NCBI GenBank assembly: GCA_022424815.1
Contig: JAKMGS010000123.1
Location: 1 to 5,162 of the forward strand
Reading direction: 5' to 3'
From: Schleiferiaceae bacterium
GTDB lineage: Bacteria > Bacteroidota > Bacteroidia > Flavobacteriales > Schleiferiaceae
Length of the DNA: 5,162 nt
The notes beneath the pieces were generated by a model. It did no database searches. It was given only the letters and a program-made list of their open reading frames with translations, and was not told the origin of the DNA. The position numbers and the translations under genes were made by a program. Each line of letters opens with the position of its first letter. Within the stretch, counting starts at the first letter, position 1. Below are positions 1-5,150 of this stretch, piece after piece.

Positions 1-312
1 ACTATTGCGGTTATAGCTCTCCTTACGGGCCCCCACGAATTCAAGGTCGACACCTTCAAAATTCATATGCGCTGTCCCGAAATTCTTGAAAACGGTCAGC
101 TTTGGGCGTGGTTTGAGTTGTTGTTGAACCGCCTTGGCAAGTGCAATACCACTGCCGACGACCACAAAATCAATGTCCATTTTTAGCGGACGTCCCATCC
201 ATTGATCACGCACATATCCGCCCACGACATAGCATTCTAATCCCAAGGCGTCGGCTTGCGTACCGACGAGGGAGAAAATAGAATCCTTAATGTATTCTGG
301 ATGTTGTACCAT
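1..312 (-). CDS. cca: CCA tRNA nucleotidyltransferase, N-terminal part (cut by window edge)
   Basis: Only the first 104 codons are present; the gene continues past base 1. The product belongs to the class II nucleotidyltransferase superfamily (CCA-adding enzyme / poly(A) polymerase head). It would add or repair the 3' CCA end of tRNAs in the cytoplasm. Visible motifs are VVGGYVRD (residues 29-36), the DID metal-binding pair D46 and D48 followed by FVVVGSG, then FKNFGTAH (75-82) and EFVGARKESY (91-100), in the order and spacing usual for this head domain. The MDID in place of the commoner KDID keeps both acidic ligands. The ATG at 312 is chosen because it lies 3 bases after the stop of the upstream membrane-protein gene; the GTG directly before it is an alternative. 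A poly(A) polymerase role cannot be excluded without the C-terminal part. It is the fourth gene of the dapD operon. Confidence 0.9.
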   Translation of the reverse strand, partial: MVQHPEYIKDSIFSLVGTQADALGLECYVVGGYVRDQWMGRPLKMDIDFVVVGSGIALAKAVQQQLKPRPKLTVFKNFGTAHMNFEGVDLEFVGARKESYNRNS

Positions 313-315
313 CAC

Positions 316-666
316 TTACGCTTGGAGTTCGGGAAGTTTCGAGAAATAAATCCCGGCGAGCAAAAGTACGATGAGGATGAAGTAGATGCTGAGGTTTGTG
401 CGTTTGATTTTTTGAAGCCAAAAATCCTCCGTTTCATTTCCGGTTAGTTCTACTGGATAAAGCAGGGGAAACAGCATGATGCTTTCCCGCCACCACAGTT
501 CATCTTTTTTATGAATGTAGTTGCGCTTGTAGTAATCCGACCAATGTCCAGGTTTCTTCTTGTTCTTTACCCGTAGGTATTGAAAATGAAGTGCCCATTT
601 AAAGCTGTATACGGCCAGGATGAAGACCATTAACGCGACTAAAAAGATGGTTTGTCCTGTGCTCAT
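316..666 (-). CDS. Small two-helix membrane protein of unknown function
   Basis: I do not recognise this 116-residue protein. It has a hydrophobic segment near the N-terminus (about residues 6-26), a basic and aromatic middle part with a KNKKK cluster (34-38), a WSDYYKRNY stretch (42-50) and DELWWRES (55-62), then a second hydrophobic segment at about 92-108. The positively charged middle suggests a cytoplasmic loop with both ends outside; this is inference. The start was placed at the ATG at 666, which overlaps the TGA of the upstream glycosyltransferase as ATGA. An in-frame ATG 36 bases further upstream would only add residues inside that gene. The tight coupling hints at a shared envelope-related role, but the next gene is a tRNA enzyme, so position alone is weak evidence. 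The ORF is intact with no sign of decay. Confidence 0.72.
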   Translation of the reverse strand: MSTGQTIFLVALMVFILAVYSFKWALHFQYLRVKNKKKPGHWSDYYKRNYIHKKDELWWRESIMLFPLLYPVELTGNETEDFWLQKIKRTNLSIYFILIVLLLAGIYFSKLPELQA

Positions 667-1415
667 GAATTGCGAAGTTTTTTCATTGCTGCATAGCGCC
701 AATAAATTCCTTGGGCCATGCTAATACTATAATTCCAGCCTGCTGCACCATCAAGTATACCGCCGCGAAGCAGGTAGTGCTTCACAAAACGAAAGGCAGG
801 TTTTACCACAAAGTGGAAAGGAGTTAGCGCTCCGGTAGATTGGTTTTTATCTAGCGCGCTTTTGGCCGCATATGAACGCTGTTTATTCTCCCATCTCTCG
901 TGGTTCAAGTAGGTGTGATGGTGAAGGATGCCGTGTAAGGGCTGTGGTTTTTGTAGGTCCAATTTTTCGTGCACTTCGCGGTCAGCGTAGCGCTGGCTGC
1001 GATGAAATAATCGGACCACAACATCGGATTGAAGGCCTGAAAAACGCATTCTTTTTCCTTGGAAATAATGTACTCTCTTGAGCCCCCAATACCCCTTTAT
1101 GTCCTCGTGAGACTGCTCTTTCCAAGCAAGAATGGTCTTTTGAAGCACTTTGTCCAACACTTCGTCGGCATCGATGAAAAGCACCCAAGAGTACGTTGCT
1201 TGATTCATTGCCCAGTTGCGTTGTTCCGCCCAGTTTTTCATGGGGCGCTCCAGTACATTGGTGCCTAATTCCTTTGCCAAGACCACCGTTCCGTCACTAG
1301 ATCCGCTGTCCACTATCAGTATCTCATCACTTACGGGTCGAACCGCTTCCACGCATTGTGGCAGGCGTTCCGCCTCATTTTGAGTGAGGATGATGACCGA
1401 GAGTGGGGTAGACAT
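663..1415 (-). CDS. Family 2 glycosyltransferase, WaaE/KdtX-like
   Basis: A 250-residue GT-A fold glycosyltransferase. The N-terminus carries SVIILTQNEAERLP (6-19), the nucleotide-sugar binding strand EILIVDSGSSDGT (31-43), an AEQRNWAM stretch (63-70) and the metal-binding DAD at 82-84 in LFIDADEVL. VHEKL (148-152) and a following histidine-rich stretch (HHHTYLNHERW, 165-175) are typical of the subgroup that includes the lipopolysaccharide core transferase WaaE/KdtX. It lacks obvious membrane spans; such enzymes work at the cytoplasmic face of the inner membrane, transferring a sugar from a nucleotide donor to a lipid-linked or LPS acceptor. The actual sugar and acceptor cannot be read from sequence. 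The start ATG overlaps the dapD stop by one base (TAATG), and its stop overlaps the next start as ATGA, so translation is probably coupled across three genes. Confidence 0.9.
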   Translation of the reverse strand: MSTPLSVIILTQNEAERLPQCVEAVRPVSDEILIVDSGSSDGTVVLAKELGTNVLERPMKNWAEQRNWAMNQATYSWVLFIDADEVLDKVLQKTILAWKEQSHEDIKGYWGLKRVHYFQGKRMRFSGLQSDVVVRLFHRSQRYADREVHEKLDLQKPQPLHGILHHHTYLNHERWENKQRSYAAKSALDKNQSTGALTPFHFVVKPAFRFVKHYLLRGGILDGAAGWNYSISMAQGIYWRYAAMKKLRNS

Positions 1416-2230
1416 TATACGGCTACGTTGTGTGTTCTAAGTGCGTCATTCAAGGAGGTCTTTTTATCTGTGCTCTCCTTACGCTTTCCAATAATCAACG
1501 CACAAGGAACATTATAAGTACCTGCCGGGAAGTCTTTTGGCATGGTGCCAGGAATGACCACTGAACGTGCAGGGACATGTCCTCTATATTCTACTGGCGC
1601 AGGGCCGCTTACATCGATGATTTTAGTGGATGCCGTCAATACAACATTTGCACCGAGTACTGCTTCTTTTTCTACGCGTACGCCTTCCACTACGATGCAT
1701 CGTGAACCTATAAAACAATCGTCTTCAATGATTACTGGAGCCGCTTGCAATGGTTCTAGTACACCGCCGATACCAACTCCGCCGCTGAGGTGAACGTTTT
1801 TACCAATCTGTGCACATGAACCAACAGTAGCCCAAGTATCCACCATGGTTCCGCTATCCACATATGCTCCAATATTCACATAAGAAGGCATCATAATCAC
1901 ACCGCTCGCCAAAAATGAACCGTGTCGTGCAATGGCATGAGGAACTACTCGGACACCCTTTTCAGCATAACCGGTTTTCAATGGAATTTTGTCGTGGAAT
2001 TCAAATGGAGGTACTTCGATGGTCTCCATTTTCTGAATAGGGAAGTACAACACCACTGCTTTTTTTACCCATTCGTTGACTTGCCAACCATCTGCAGTAG
2101 GTTCTGCGACACGTAATTCACCAGAATCTAGTGCGCTAACCACAGCTCGAATGGCTTCTTGAATTTCTGCGTTTTGGAGTAATTCTCTATTCTCCCATGC
2201 ATTTTCTATTGTTGCTCTTAACTCTTGCAT
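1415..2230 (-). CDS. dapD: 2,3,4,5-tetrahydropyridine-2,6-dicarboxylate N-succinyltransferase
   Basis: DapD transfers succinyl from succinyl-CoA to tetrahydrodipicolinate in the succinylase branch of diaminopimelate/lysine synthesis, supplying both lysine and the peptidoglycan cross-linking residue. The 271 residues are close to the usual length of about 274. An alpha-helical N-terminal domain (LDSGELRVAE, 34-43) is followed by a left-handed beta-helix of hexapeptide repeats from about 105 to 205. That part contains MPSYVNIGAYVDSGTMVDTW (114-133) and GGVGIGGVLEPLQAAP (150-165), nearly identical to the E. coli protein as I remember it. R94 and D131 align with the E. coli substrate-binding R104 and D141. 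The ATG at 2230 gives an MQELRATIENAWENR start that matches the family. It is the first gene of the leftward operon, with a TACCTTTG promoter box 17 bases upstream. No sign of damage. Confidence 0.97.
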   Translation of the reverse strand: MQELRATIENAWENRELLQNAEIQEAIRAVVSALDSGELRVAEPTADGWQVNEWVKKAVVLYFPIQKMETIEVPPFEFHDKIPLKTGYAEKGVRVVPHAIARHGSFLASGVIMMPSYVNIGAYVDSGTMVDTWATVGSCAQIGKNVHLSGGVGIGGVLEPLQAAPVIIEDDCFIGSRCIVVEGVRVEKEAVLGANVVLTASTKIIDVSGPAPVEYRGHVPARSVVIPGTMPKDFPAGTYNVPCALIIGKRKESTDKKTSLNDALRTHNVAV

Positions 2231-2247
2231 AATCGTTGTTGTAAGGC

Positions 2248-2255
2248 CAAAGGTA
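2248..2255 (-). promoter_or_regulatory. Bacteroidota -7 promoter box for the dapD operon
   Basis: Read on the minus strand this is TACCTTTG, an exact match to the Bacteroidota -7 consensus TAnnTTTG. It ends 17 bases before the dapD ATG, giving a predicted 5' leader of roughly 10-14 bases with no Shine-Dalgarno sequence. I see no clear TTG -33 element at the usual distance. It forms one arm of an inverted repeat with the ruvX box at 2277-2284. Confidence 0.65.
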
Positions 2256-2276
2256 CGGCTTTCGGATGCTTTAGAC

Positions 2277-2284
2277 TACCTTTG
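2277..2284 (+). promoter_or_regulatory. Bacteroidota -7 promoter box for ruvX, predicted leaderless
   Basis: TACCTTTG is an exact TAnnTTTG match. It ends only 4 bases (CAGC) before the ruvX ATG at 2289. Transcription in this phylum starts a few bases after the box, so the transcript should begin at or within a base or two of the start codon. There is no room for a ribosome-binding site. No convincing TTG -33 element is visible at 17-20 bases upstream, so activity rests on the -7 match and position. Confidence 0.65.
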
Positions 2285-2288
2285 CAGC

Positions 2289-2699
2289 ATGTCAAAAATC
2301 GTTGCTTTGGATATCGGAGAAGTCCGCACAGGTATAGCAGAATCTGATGCTATGCAAATGATGGCTTTTCCCTTGTTGACCGTTTACACTTCTGAGCTCA
2401 TGGGCTATTTGAATTCTCGTAATCTTGAGGAGCCCTTGAATATAGTTGTGGTAGGAGCGCCGACTAGATGGGACGGAAGCCCTTCTGCTGTTGCTGCGTT
2501 TATTGATGATTTATGTGGCAAGATTACGCGGGCCTTTCCAAGGGTCCAATTAGTCCGTGTGGACGAACGCTTCACTTCCTCCTTAGCCTCTGATGCCATG
2601 ATTCGTGGCGGCATGAGCAAGTCTAAGCGAAGTGAAAAAGGAGCGGTAGATAAAGTAGCTGCTGCCTTGATTTTGGAAAATTACTTAGCCCAACGCTAA
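2289..2699 (+). CDS. ruvX: Putative pre-16S rRNA nuclease, RuvX/YqgF family
   Basis: A 136-residue RNase H-fold protein of the YqgF/RuvX family, which processes the 5' end of 16S rRNA and was earlier annotated as a Holliday-junction resolvase. The domain fills the protein: IVALDIGEVRTGIAESD (4-20) with the first catalytic aspartate D8, the second strand IVVVGAP (52-58) followed by WDGSPS, the VDERFTS motif (91-97) with D92 and E93, and AVDKVAAALILENYL (119-133) with D121 supplying the last acidic residue. Length is normal for the family. GAPTRWDG departs slightly from the more usual GLP-type loop but remains plausible. The start at 2289 is fixed by the MSKIVALDIG strand and by a promoter box immediately upstream. 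It heads the rightward operon; def follows after 27 bases. Confidence 0.93.
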   Translation: MSKIVALDIGEVRTGIAESDAMQMMAFPLLTVYTSELMGYLNSRNLEEPLNIVVVGAPTRWDGSPSAVAAFIDDLCGKITRAFPRVQLVRVDERFTSSLASDAMIRGGMSKSKRSEKGAVDKVAAALILENYLAQR

Positions 2700-2700
2700 C

Positions 2701-2708
2701 TATCTTTG
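2701..2708 (+). promoter_or_regulatory. Second -7 promoter box, upstream of def
   Basis: TATCTTTG matches TAnnTTTG exactly. It begins one base after the ruvX stop and ends 18 bases before the def ATG, predicting a leader of about 12 bases. A possible -33 element is TTA at 2681-2683 (17-base spacer), one mismatch from TTG; the exact TTG at 2673-2675 is 25 bases away, too far. By my reading this and the ruvX box are the only two exact plus-strand matches in the whole window, and both sit directly before a gene. Confidence 0.6.
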
Positions 2709-2726
2709 TACTCTCATTAGATCCTT

Positions 2727-3299
2727 ATGATATTACCCATTGTTGCCTACGGAGATCCTGTACTGAATAAAGTTGCTGAGGAAATTGACGAACAATACCC
2801 TGGTCTAGAAGCTTTGATCGCCAACATGTATGAAACCATGTATGGCGCACATGGTGTTGGATTGGCAGCACCTCAGATCGGCCGCAGTATTCGATTGTTT
2901 GTGGTAGATGCCAGCCCGTTTGCAGAAGAGGGTGAGGAGGACTATGAGCTTTTGAAAGACTTTAAAAAGACCTTCATCAATCCCATCATCATCGAGGAAT
3001 CTGGAAAAGAGTGGGGCATGGAAGAGGGGTGTTTGAGTATACCAGATGTTCGTGAAACCGTGTTTCGCAAGGAAACTGTGGTTATTGAATACTATAACGA
3101 GCAGTGGGAACTCGTAGAGGAAACTTATAGTGGTTTAGCGGCCCGAGTGATTCAGCACGAATATGATCACATTGAAGGAACCTTATTCACAGAGAAGATC
3201 AAGCCATTGAGAAAGAAATTAGTCAAGGGTGCCTTGGGACGAATAGAACGAGGTAATGTCAATGTGGATTACCCAATGAAATTCCCAAAATCAAAATGA
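2727..3299 (+). CDS. def: Peptide deformylase
   Basis: This metalloenzyme removes the formyl group from the N-terminal methionine of nascent proteins at the ribosome. All three family motifs are present in the 190-residue product: GVGLAAPQIG (43-52), EEGCLSIP (99-106) and QHEYDHIEG (143-151). The metal ligands are C102, H144 and H148, and the catalytic glutamate is E145. HEYDH in place of HEIDH is a familiar variant. An acidic insertion around 64-80 (EEGEEDYELL) precedes the FINP strand. Length is normal. The ATG at 2727 begins the conserved MILPIVAYGDPVL. The usual partner fmt is not adjacent here. The gene lies 27 bases after ruvX with its own promoter box, and its TGA overlaps the next ATG as ATGA, so the lipoprotein gene is probably translated by coupling. 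Confidence 0.97.
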   Translation: MILPIVAYGDPVLNKVAEEIDEQYPGLEALIANMYETMYGAHGVGLAAPQIGRSIRLFVVDASPFAEEGEEDYELLKDFKKTFINPIIIEESGKEWGMEEGCLSIPDVRETVFRKETVVIEYYNEQWELVEETYSGLAARVIQHEYDHIEGTLFTEKIKPLRKKLVKGALGRIERGNVNVDYPMKFPKSK

Positions 3300-3826
3300 T
3301 CCGAGTGTACATATTGGCTTTCTTGGCCTTATGGTCTTGCAATGCAGCTGTCCAAAAGGATTTACCAATGATTGAAGAAAAAGAGGTGGCTTCGTTGGAT
3401 TCTGCCGTACATTATCTTAACCTGGTAGATCAAAGCATTTTGTCGCCAAAAGGTTACACACGAGCAGCTATGCACTTTGTCGCTCAGGATTCGTTGATCA
3501 AAACCAAGGCTGAATATTTAATGAAAGCGGGCTTGACTTGTATGAATCAAGAAGGAGAATACCGCTTATATGGGGTGAACTACTTGATTTTGTTGAGCAA
3601 TAAGTTTCCTCAAGACGAGTACGCGCCTCAAGCATTACTGCAATTGGCATTATTTTTTGATAATGTTTTAGGAGATTCAGAGCGTGCAACGGAATTTTTG
3701 CGTGCTTTGATACAGCGTTACCCCGAGAGTGTACTGAGGGAAGATGCGGAAGGTTTGCTGAACCTAATAAGTGTTTCAGAAACCGGAGAGATAGAACAAG
3801 TTAGACAGTGGTTAAAAACTAAATAA
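3296..3826 (+). CDS. Predicted lipoprotein with TPR-like helical repeats
   Basis: A 176-residue protein that I cannot assign to a named gene. The N-terminus (MIRVYILAFLALWSC) is a short lipoprotein signal peptide: one basic residue, a hydrophobic core and a lipobox with L12, S14 and C15 as the lipidated cysteine. W13 at position -2 is unusual, so the signal is good but not perfect. The mature part is mostly helical. Residues about 94-160 resemble tandem TPR units of the kind found in YbgF and BamD: FPQDEYAPQALLQLALFF (104-121), then ATEFLRALIQRYPES (131-145), with the FP and YP turns in the expected places. It probably sits on an envelope membrane facing the periplasm as a protein-binding scaffold; this is inference. 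It is joined to def by ATGA and to the following gene by TAATG. Confidence 0.8.
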   Translation: MIRVYILAFLALWSCNAAVQKDLPMIEEKEVASLDSAVHYLNLVDQSILSPKGYTRAAMHFVAQDSLIKTKAEYLMKAGLTCMNQEGEYRLYGVNYLILLSNKFPQDEYAPQALLQLALFFDNVLGDSERATEFLRALIQRYPESVLREDAEGLLNLISVSETGEIEQVRQWLKTK

Positions 3827-4233
3827 TGGGATTAAGAACCGTATTATCAGTGGCCGGAAAACCGGGCCTTTGCAAACTCATTGCTCAAAATAAGGGCGGT
3901 GTAGTGGTCGAGAGTTTATTGGACGGAAAACGCACGAGTATTCCTGCAACGGCCAATGTAAGTTCATTAGGTGATATTGCTATCTATACCTACGAAGAAG
4001 AGGTGCCGCTCCGTGAAGTGTTCAAAGCTATGGCCGCGGTTACAGAGGGCAAAGAGGCTTTGAGCCATAAGAGCGGTAAAGATGAACTTGAAGATTTCTT
4101 CGGCGAGGTGTTGCCAAAGTTTGATCAGGAACGAGTTTACGCCAGCGATATCAAAAAGGTAGTACAGTGGTTTAACATTCTTGTGAAGAATGATTTACTC
4201 GACCTTCTCGACGAAGAGGAAGCTGCAGAGTAA
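3826..4233 (+). CDS. DUF5606-type protein of unknown function
   Basis: A 135-residue cytoplasmic protein matching the Bacteroidota DUF5606 family as I remember it; no function is established to my knowledge. The N-terminal half (about 2-65) is rich in predicted beta strands, with LRTVLSVAGKPGLCKLIAQN (3-22), GGVVVESLLDGKRTSIPAT and IAIYT, and could form a small barrel. The C-terminal half is helical: DELEDFFGEVLPKFDQERVY (85-104), ASDIKKVVQWFNILVKNDLL (105-124), ending in a strongly acidic LDLLDEEEAAE tail. No catalytic motif, signal peptide or membrane span is visible. Start and stop are each one-base TAATG overlaps with the lipoprotein gene and mazG. The conserved neighbourhood with def and mazG suggests a housekeeping role, perhaps nucleic-acid or ribosome related, but that is a guess. 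Confidence 0.85.
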   Translation: MGLRTVLSVAGKPGLCKLIAQNKGGVVVESLLDGKRTSIPATANVSSLGDIAIYTYEEEVPLREVFKAMAAVTEGKEALSHKSGKDELEDFFGEVLPKFDQERVYASDIKKVVQWFNILVKNDLLDLLDEEEAAE

Positions 4234-5018
4234 TGAACAGTCGCGCAGAGAAACTAGAGGCCTTCGGGCGATTGCTGGATATCATGGATACACTCCGTGA
4301 GGAGTGCCCATGGGATAAAAAGCAGACGCTGGAATCTCTGCGTCATCTGACTATTGAGGAAACCTATGAGTTGGCAGATGCCATCGAGGAAAACGACCTT
4401 CAAGAAATCAAGAAGGAGTTGGGGGATCTTATGCTGCACATGGTCTTTTACAGTAAAATAGGTAGTGAAAAAGGTGCCTTTGATGTAGCGGACGTACTCA
4501 ATGCAGTTTGTGATAAGCTCATTCACCGTCATCCGCATATCTATGGAGATGTAGAGGCAGCCACTGAGGAGGAAGTAAAGGCGAATTGGGAAGCGATTAA
4601 GCTCAAAGAAAAGGGTACGCAAAGTGTGCTTCAAGGGGTGCCAAGAGGTTTACCAGCCTTAGTTAAAGCTATTCGCATAGGTGATAAAGCACGTGGCGCG
4701 GGTTTTGATTGGGACCAGCCTCAAGACGTCTGGGGCAAGATCAAGGAGGAACTCGGCGAGTTTGAGAGTGCGCAAAAGACTGGTAATCAAGAGGAAATAG
4801 AAAGTGAGCTAGGTGATGTATTGTTTTCTATTGTGAATTTTGCACGACTTAGTAATCTAGATCCAGAATTAGCCCTAGAGCGGACCAATAAAAAATTCAT
4901 TTATCGATTCACTTACATGGAGAAAAAGGCTCGTGATCAGGGTAAGTCATTGAATGAGATGACTTTACCTGAGATGGAGCTTCTGTGGAACGAAGCCAAA
5001 GGAAAGTCTGGAGATTGA
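4233..5018 (+). CDS. mazG: Nucleoside triphosphate pyrophosphohydrolase MazG
   Basis: MazG hydrolyses (d)NTPs to the monophosphate plus pyrophosphate, cleaning non-canonical nucleotides from the pool and, in E. coli, affecting starvation signalling. At 261 residues it is close to the E. coli protein (263) and has both tandem all-alpha MazG domains. The N-terminal domain contains LREECPWDKKQT (21-32), EE at 42-43 and ELGD at 62-65, followed by RHPHIYGDV (99-107). The C-terminal, catalytic domain begins near RIGDKARGAGFDW (148-160) and has EELGE (172-176) and ELGD (192-195) as Mg ligands, then K221, R225 and W252, which correspond to nucleotide-contacting residues in E. coli MazG as I recall them. 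The start overlaps the upstream stop as TAATG. It is the last gene of the operon; no toxin-antitoxin mazEF is nearby, so the symbol does not imply one. Confidence 0.96.
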   Translation: MNSRAEKLEAFGRLLDIMDTLREECPWDKKQTLESLRHLTIEETYELADAIEENDLQEIKKELGDLMLHMVFYSKIGSEKGAFDVADVLNAVCDKLIHRHPHIYGDVEAATEEEVKANWEAIKLKEKGTQSVLQGVPRGLPALVKAIRIGDKARGAGFDWDQPQDVWGKIKEELGEFESAQKTGNQEEIESELGDVLFSIVNFARLSNLDPELALERTNKKFIYRFTYMEKKARDQGKSLNEMTLPEMELLWNEAKGKSGD

Positions 5019-5054
5019 TTCCGGCAGAATTCAACATTAATTTTTTGTAAAACT

Positions 5055-5080
5055 AGGGGTTTAGGTTTATCAAAAGCCCT
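5055..5080 (+). terminator. Possible weak terminator hairpin downstream of mazG
   Basis: AGGGGTTT (5055-5062) pairs with AAAGCCCT (5073-5080) over 7 of 8 positions with one G-G mismatch and a 10-base loop. It is followed after a gap by an AT-rich stretch ending in TATTTTAT, not a clean T-run. Its position 37 bases after the last gene of the operon fits a transcript end, but the mismatch and missing U-tract make this weak. Confidence 0.3.
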
Positions 5081-5105
5081 GAATTACCGTATTTTATGGT
5101 TTGGA

Positions 5106-5150
5106 AATTGCTCTAATTCAATGGCCCTATTTGGGTTTGTCAGAGCAGTT
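5106..5150. repeat. Nine-base-pair hairpin near right edge
   Basis: AATTGCTCT (5106-5114) pairs with AGAGCAGTT (5142-5150) over 9 positions including one G-U. Inside the 27-base loop a short stem CCC (5125-5127) with GGG (5133-5135) can form around TATTT. There is no U-run after it, so it is not a classical terminator. It could be a processing site, a protein-binding dyad or part of the leader of the next gene; it could also be chance. Confidence 0.35.

Larger units (their letters stand above)
2248..2284. repeat. Perfect 8-bp inverted repeat made of the two divergent -7 boxes
   Basis: CAAAGGTA at 2248-2255 is the exact reverse complement of TACCTTTG at 2277-2284, with a 21-base spacer. The match does not extend beyond 8 bases on either side. 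Each arm is the -7 box of one of two divergent genes (dapD leftward, ruvX rightward), so each promoter's -33 region falls on or next to the other's -7 box. The symmetry may simply reflect two promoters using the same consensus, but it also implies that the two polymerases would compete for overlapping DNA. Confidence 0.6.

Noticed and set aside
361..368. TACTTTTG on the minus strand, a TAnnTTTG match 48 bases before the CCA-enzyme start
   Set aside because: It lies inside the coding end of the membrane-protein gene, has no TTG at the right distance upstream, and a few matches to a six-base pattern are expected by chance in 5 kb. An internal promoter remains possible but unsupported.
256..447. 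Plus-strand open frame spanning the end of the membrane-protein gene and the start of the CCA-enzyme gene
   Set aside because: It is antisense to two genes with better evidence and has no recognisable protein features.
667..702. Upstream in-frame ATG that would lengthen the small membrane protein by 12 residues
   Set aside because: The extension lies wholly inside the glycosyltransferase gene, and the ATGA junction at 666-663 gives a natural coupled start.
872..1268. Open frames on the plus strand opposite the glycosyltransferase
   Set aside because: They overlap a clear GT2 coding sequence, have low-complexity cysteine/arginine-rich translations, and lack promoter or start signals.
4023..4030. 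TAGCTTTG on the minus strand, another TAnnTTTG match
   Set aside because: It is antisense within the DUF5606 gene with no minus-strand gene downstream; treated as chance.
4254..4634. Long open frame of 126 codons on the minus strand opposite mazG
   Set aside because: It is fully antisense to the well-supported MazG domains, and its translation shows no recognisable motif; a shadow of the real gene.
4233..5018. Toxin-antitoxin system suggested by the mazG name
   Set aside because: MazG is a housekeeping pyrophosphohydrolase; neither mazE- nor mazF-like sequences are present next to it.
5017..5046. Terminator from the small GATTC/GAATT stem just after mazG followed by T6
   Set aside because: The stem has only 4-5 pairs and is separated from the T-run by about 10 bases, so it does not fit an intrinsic terminator.
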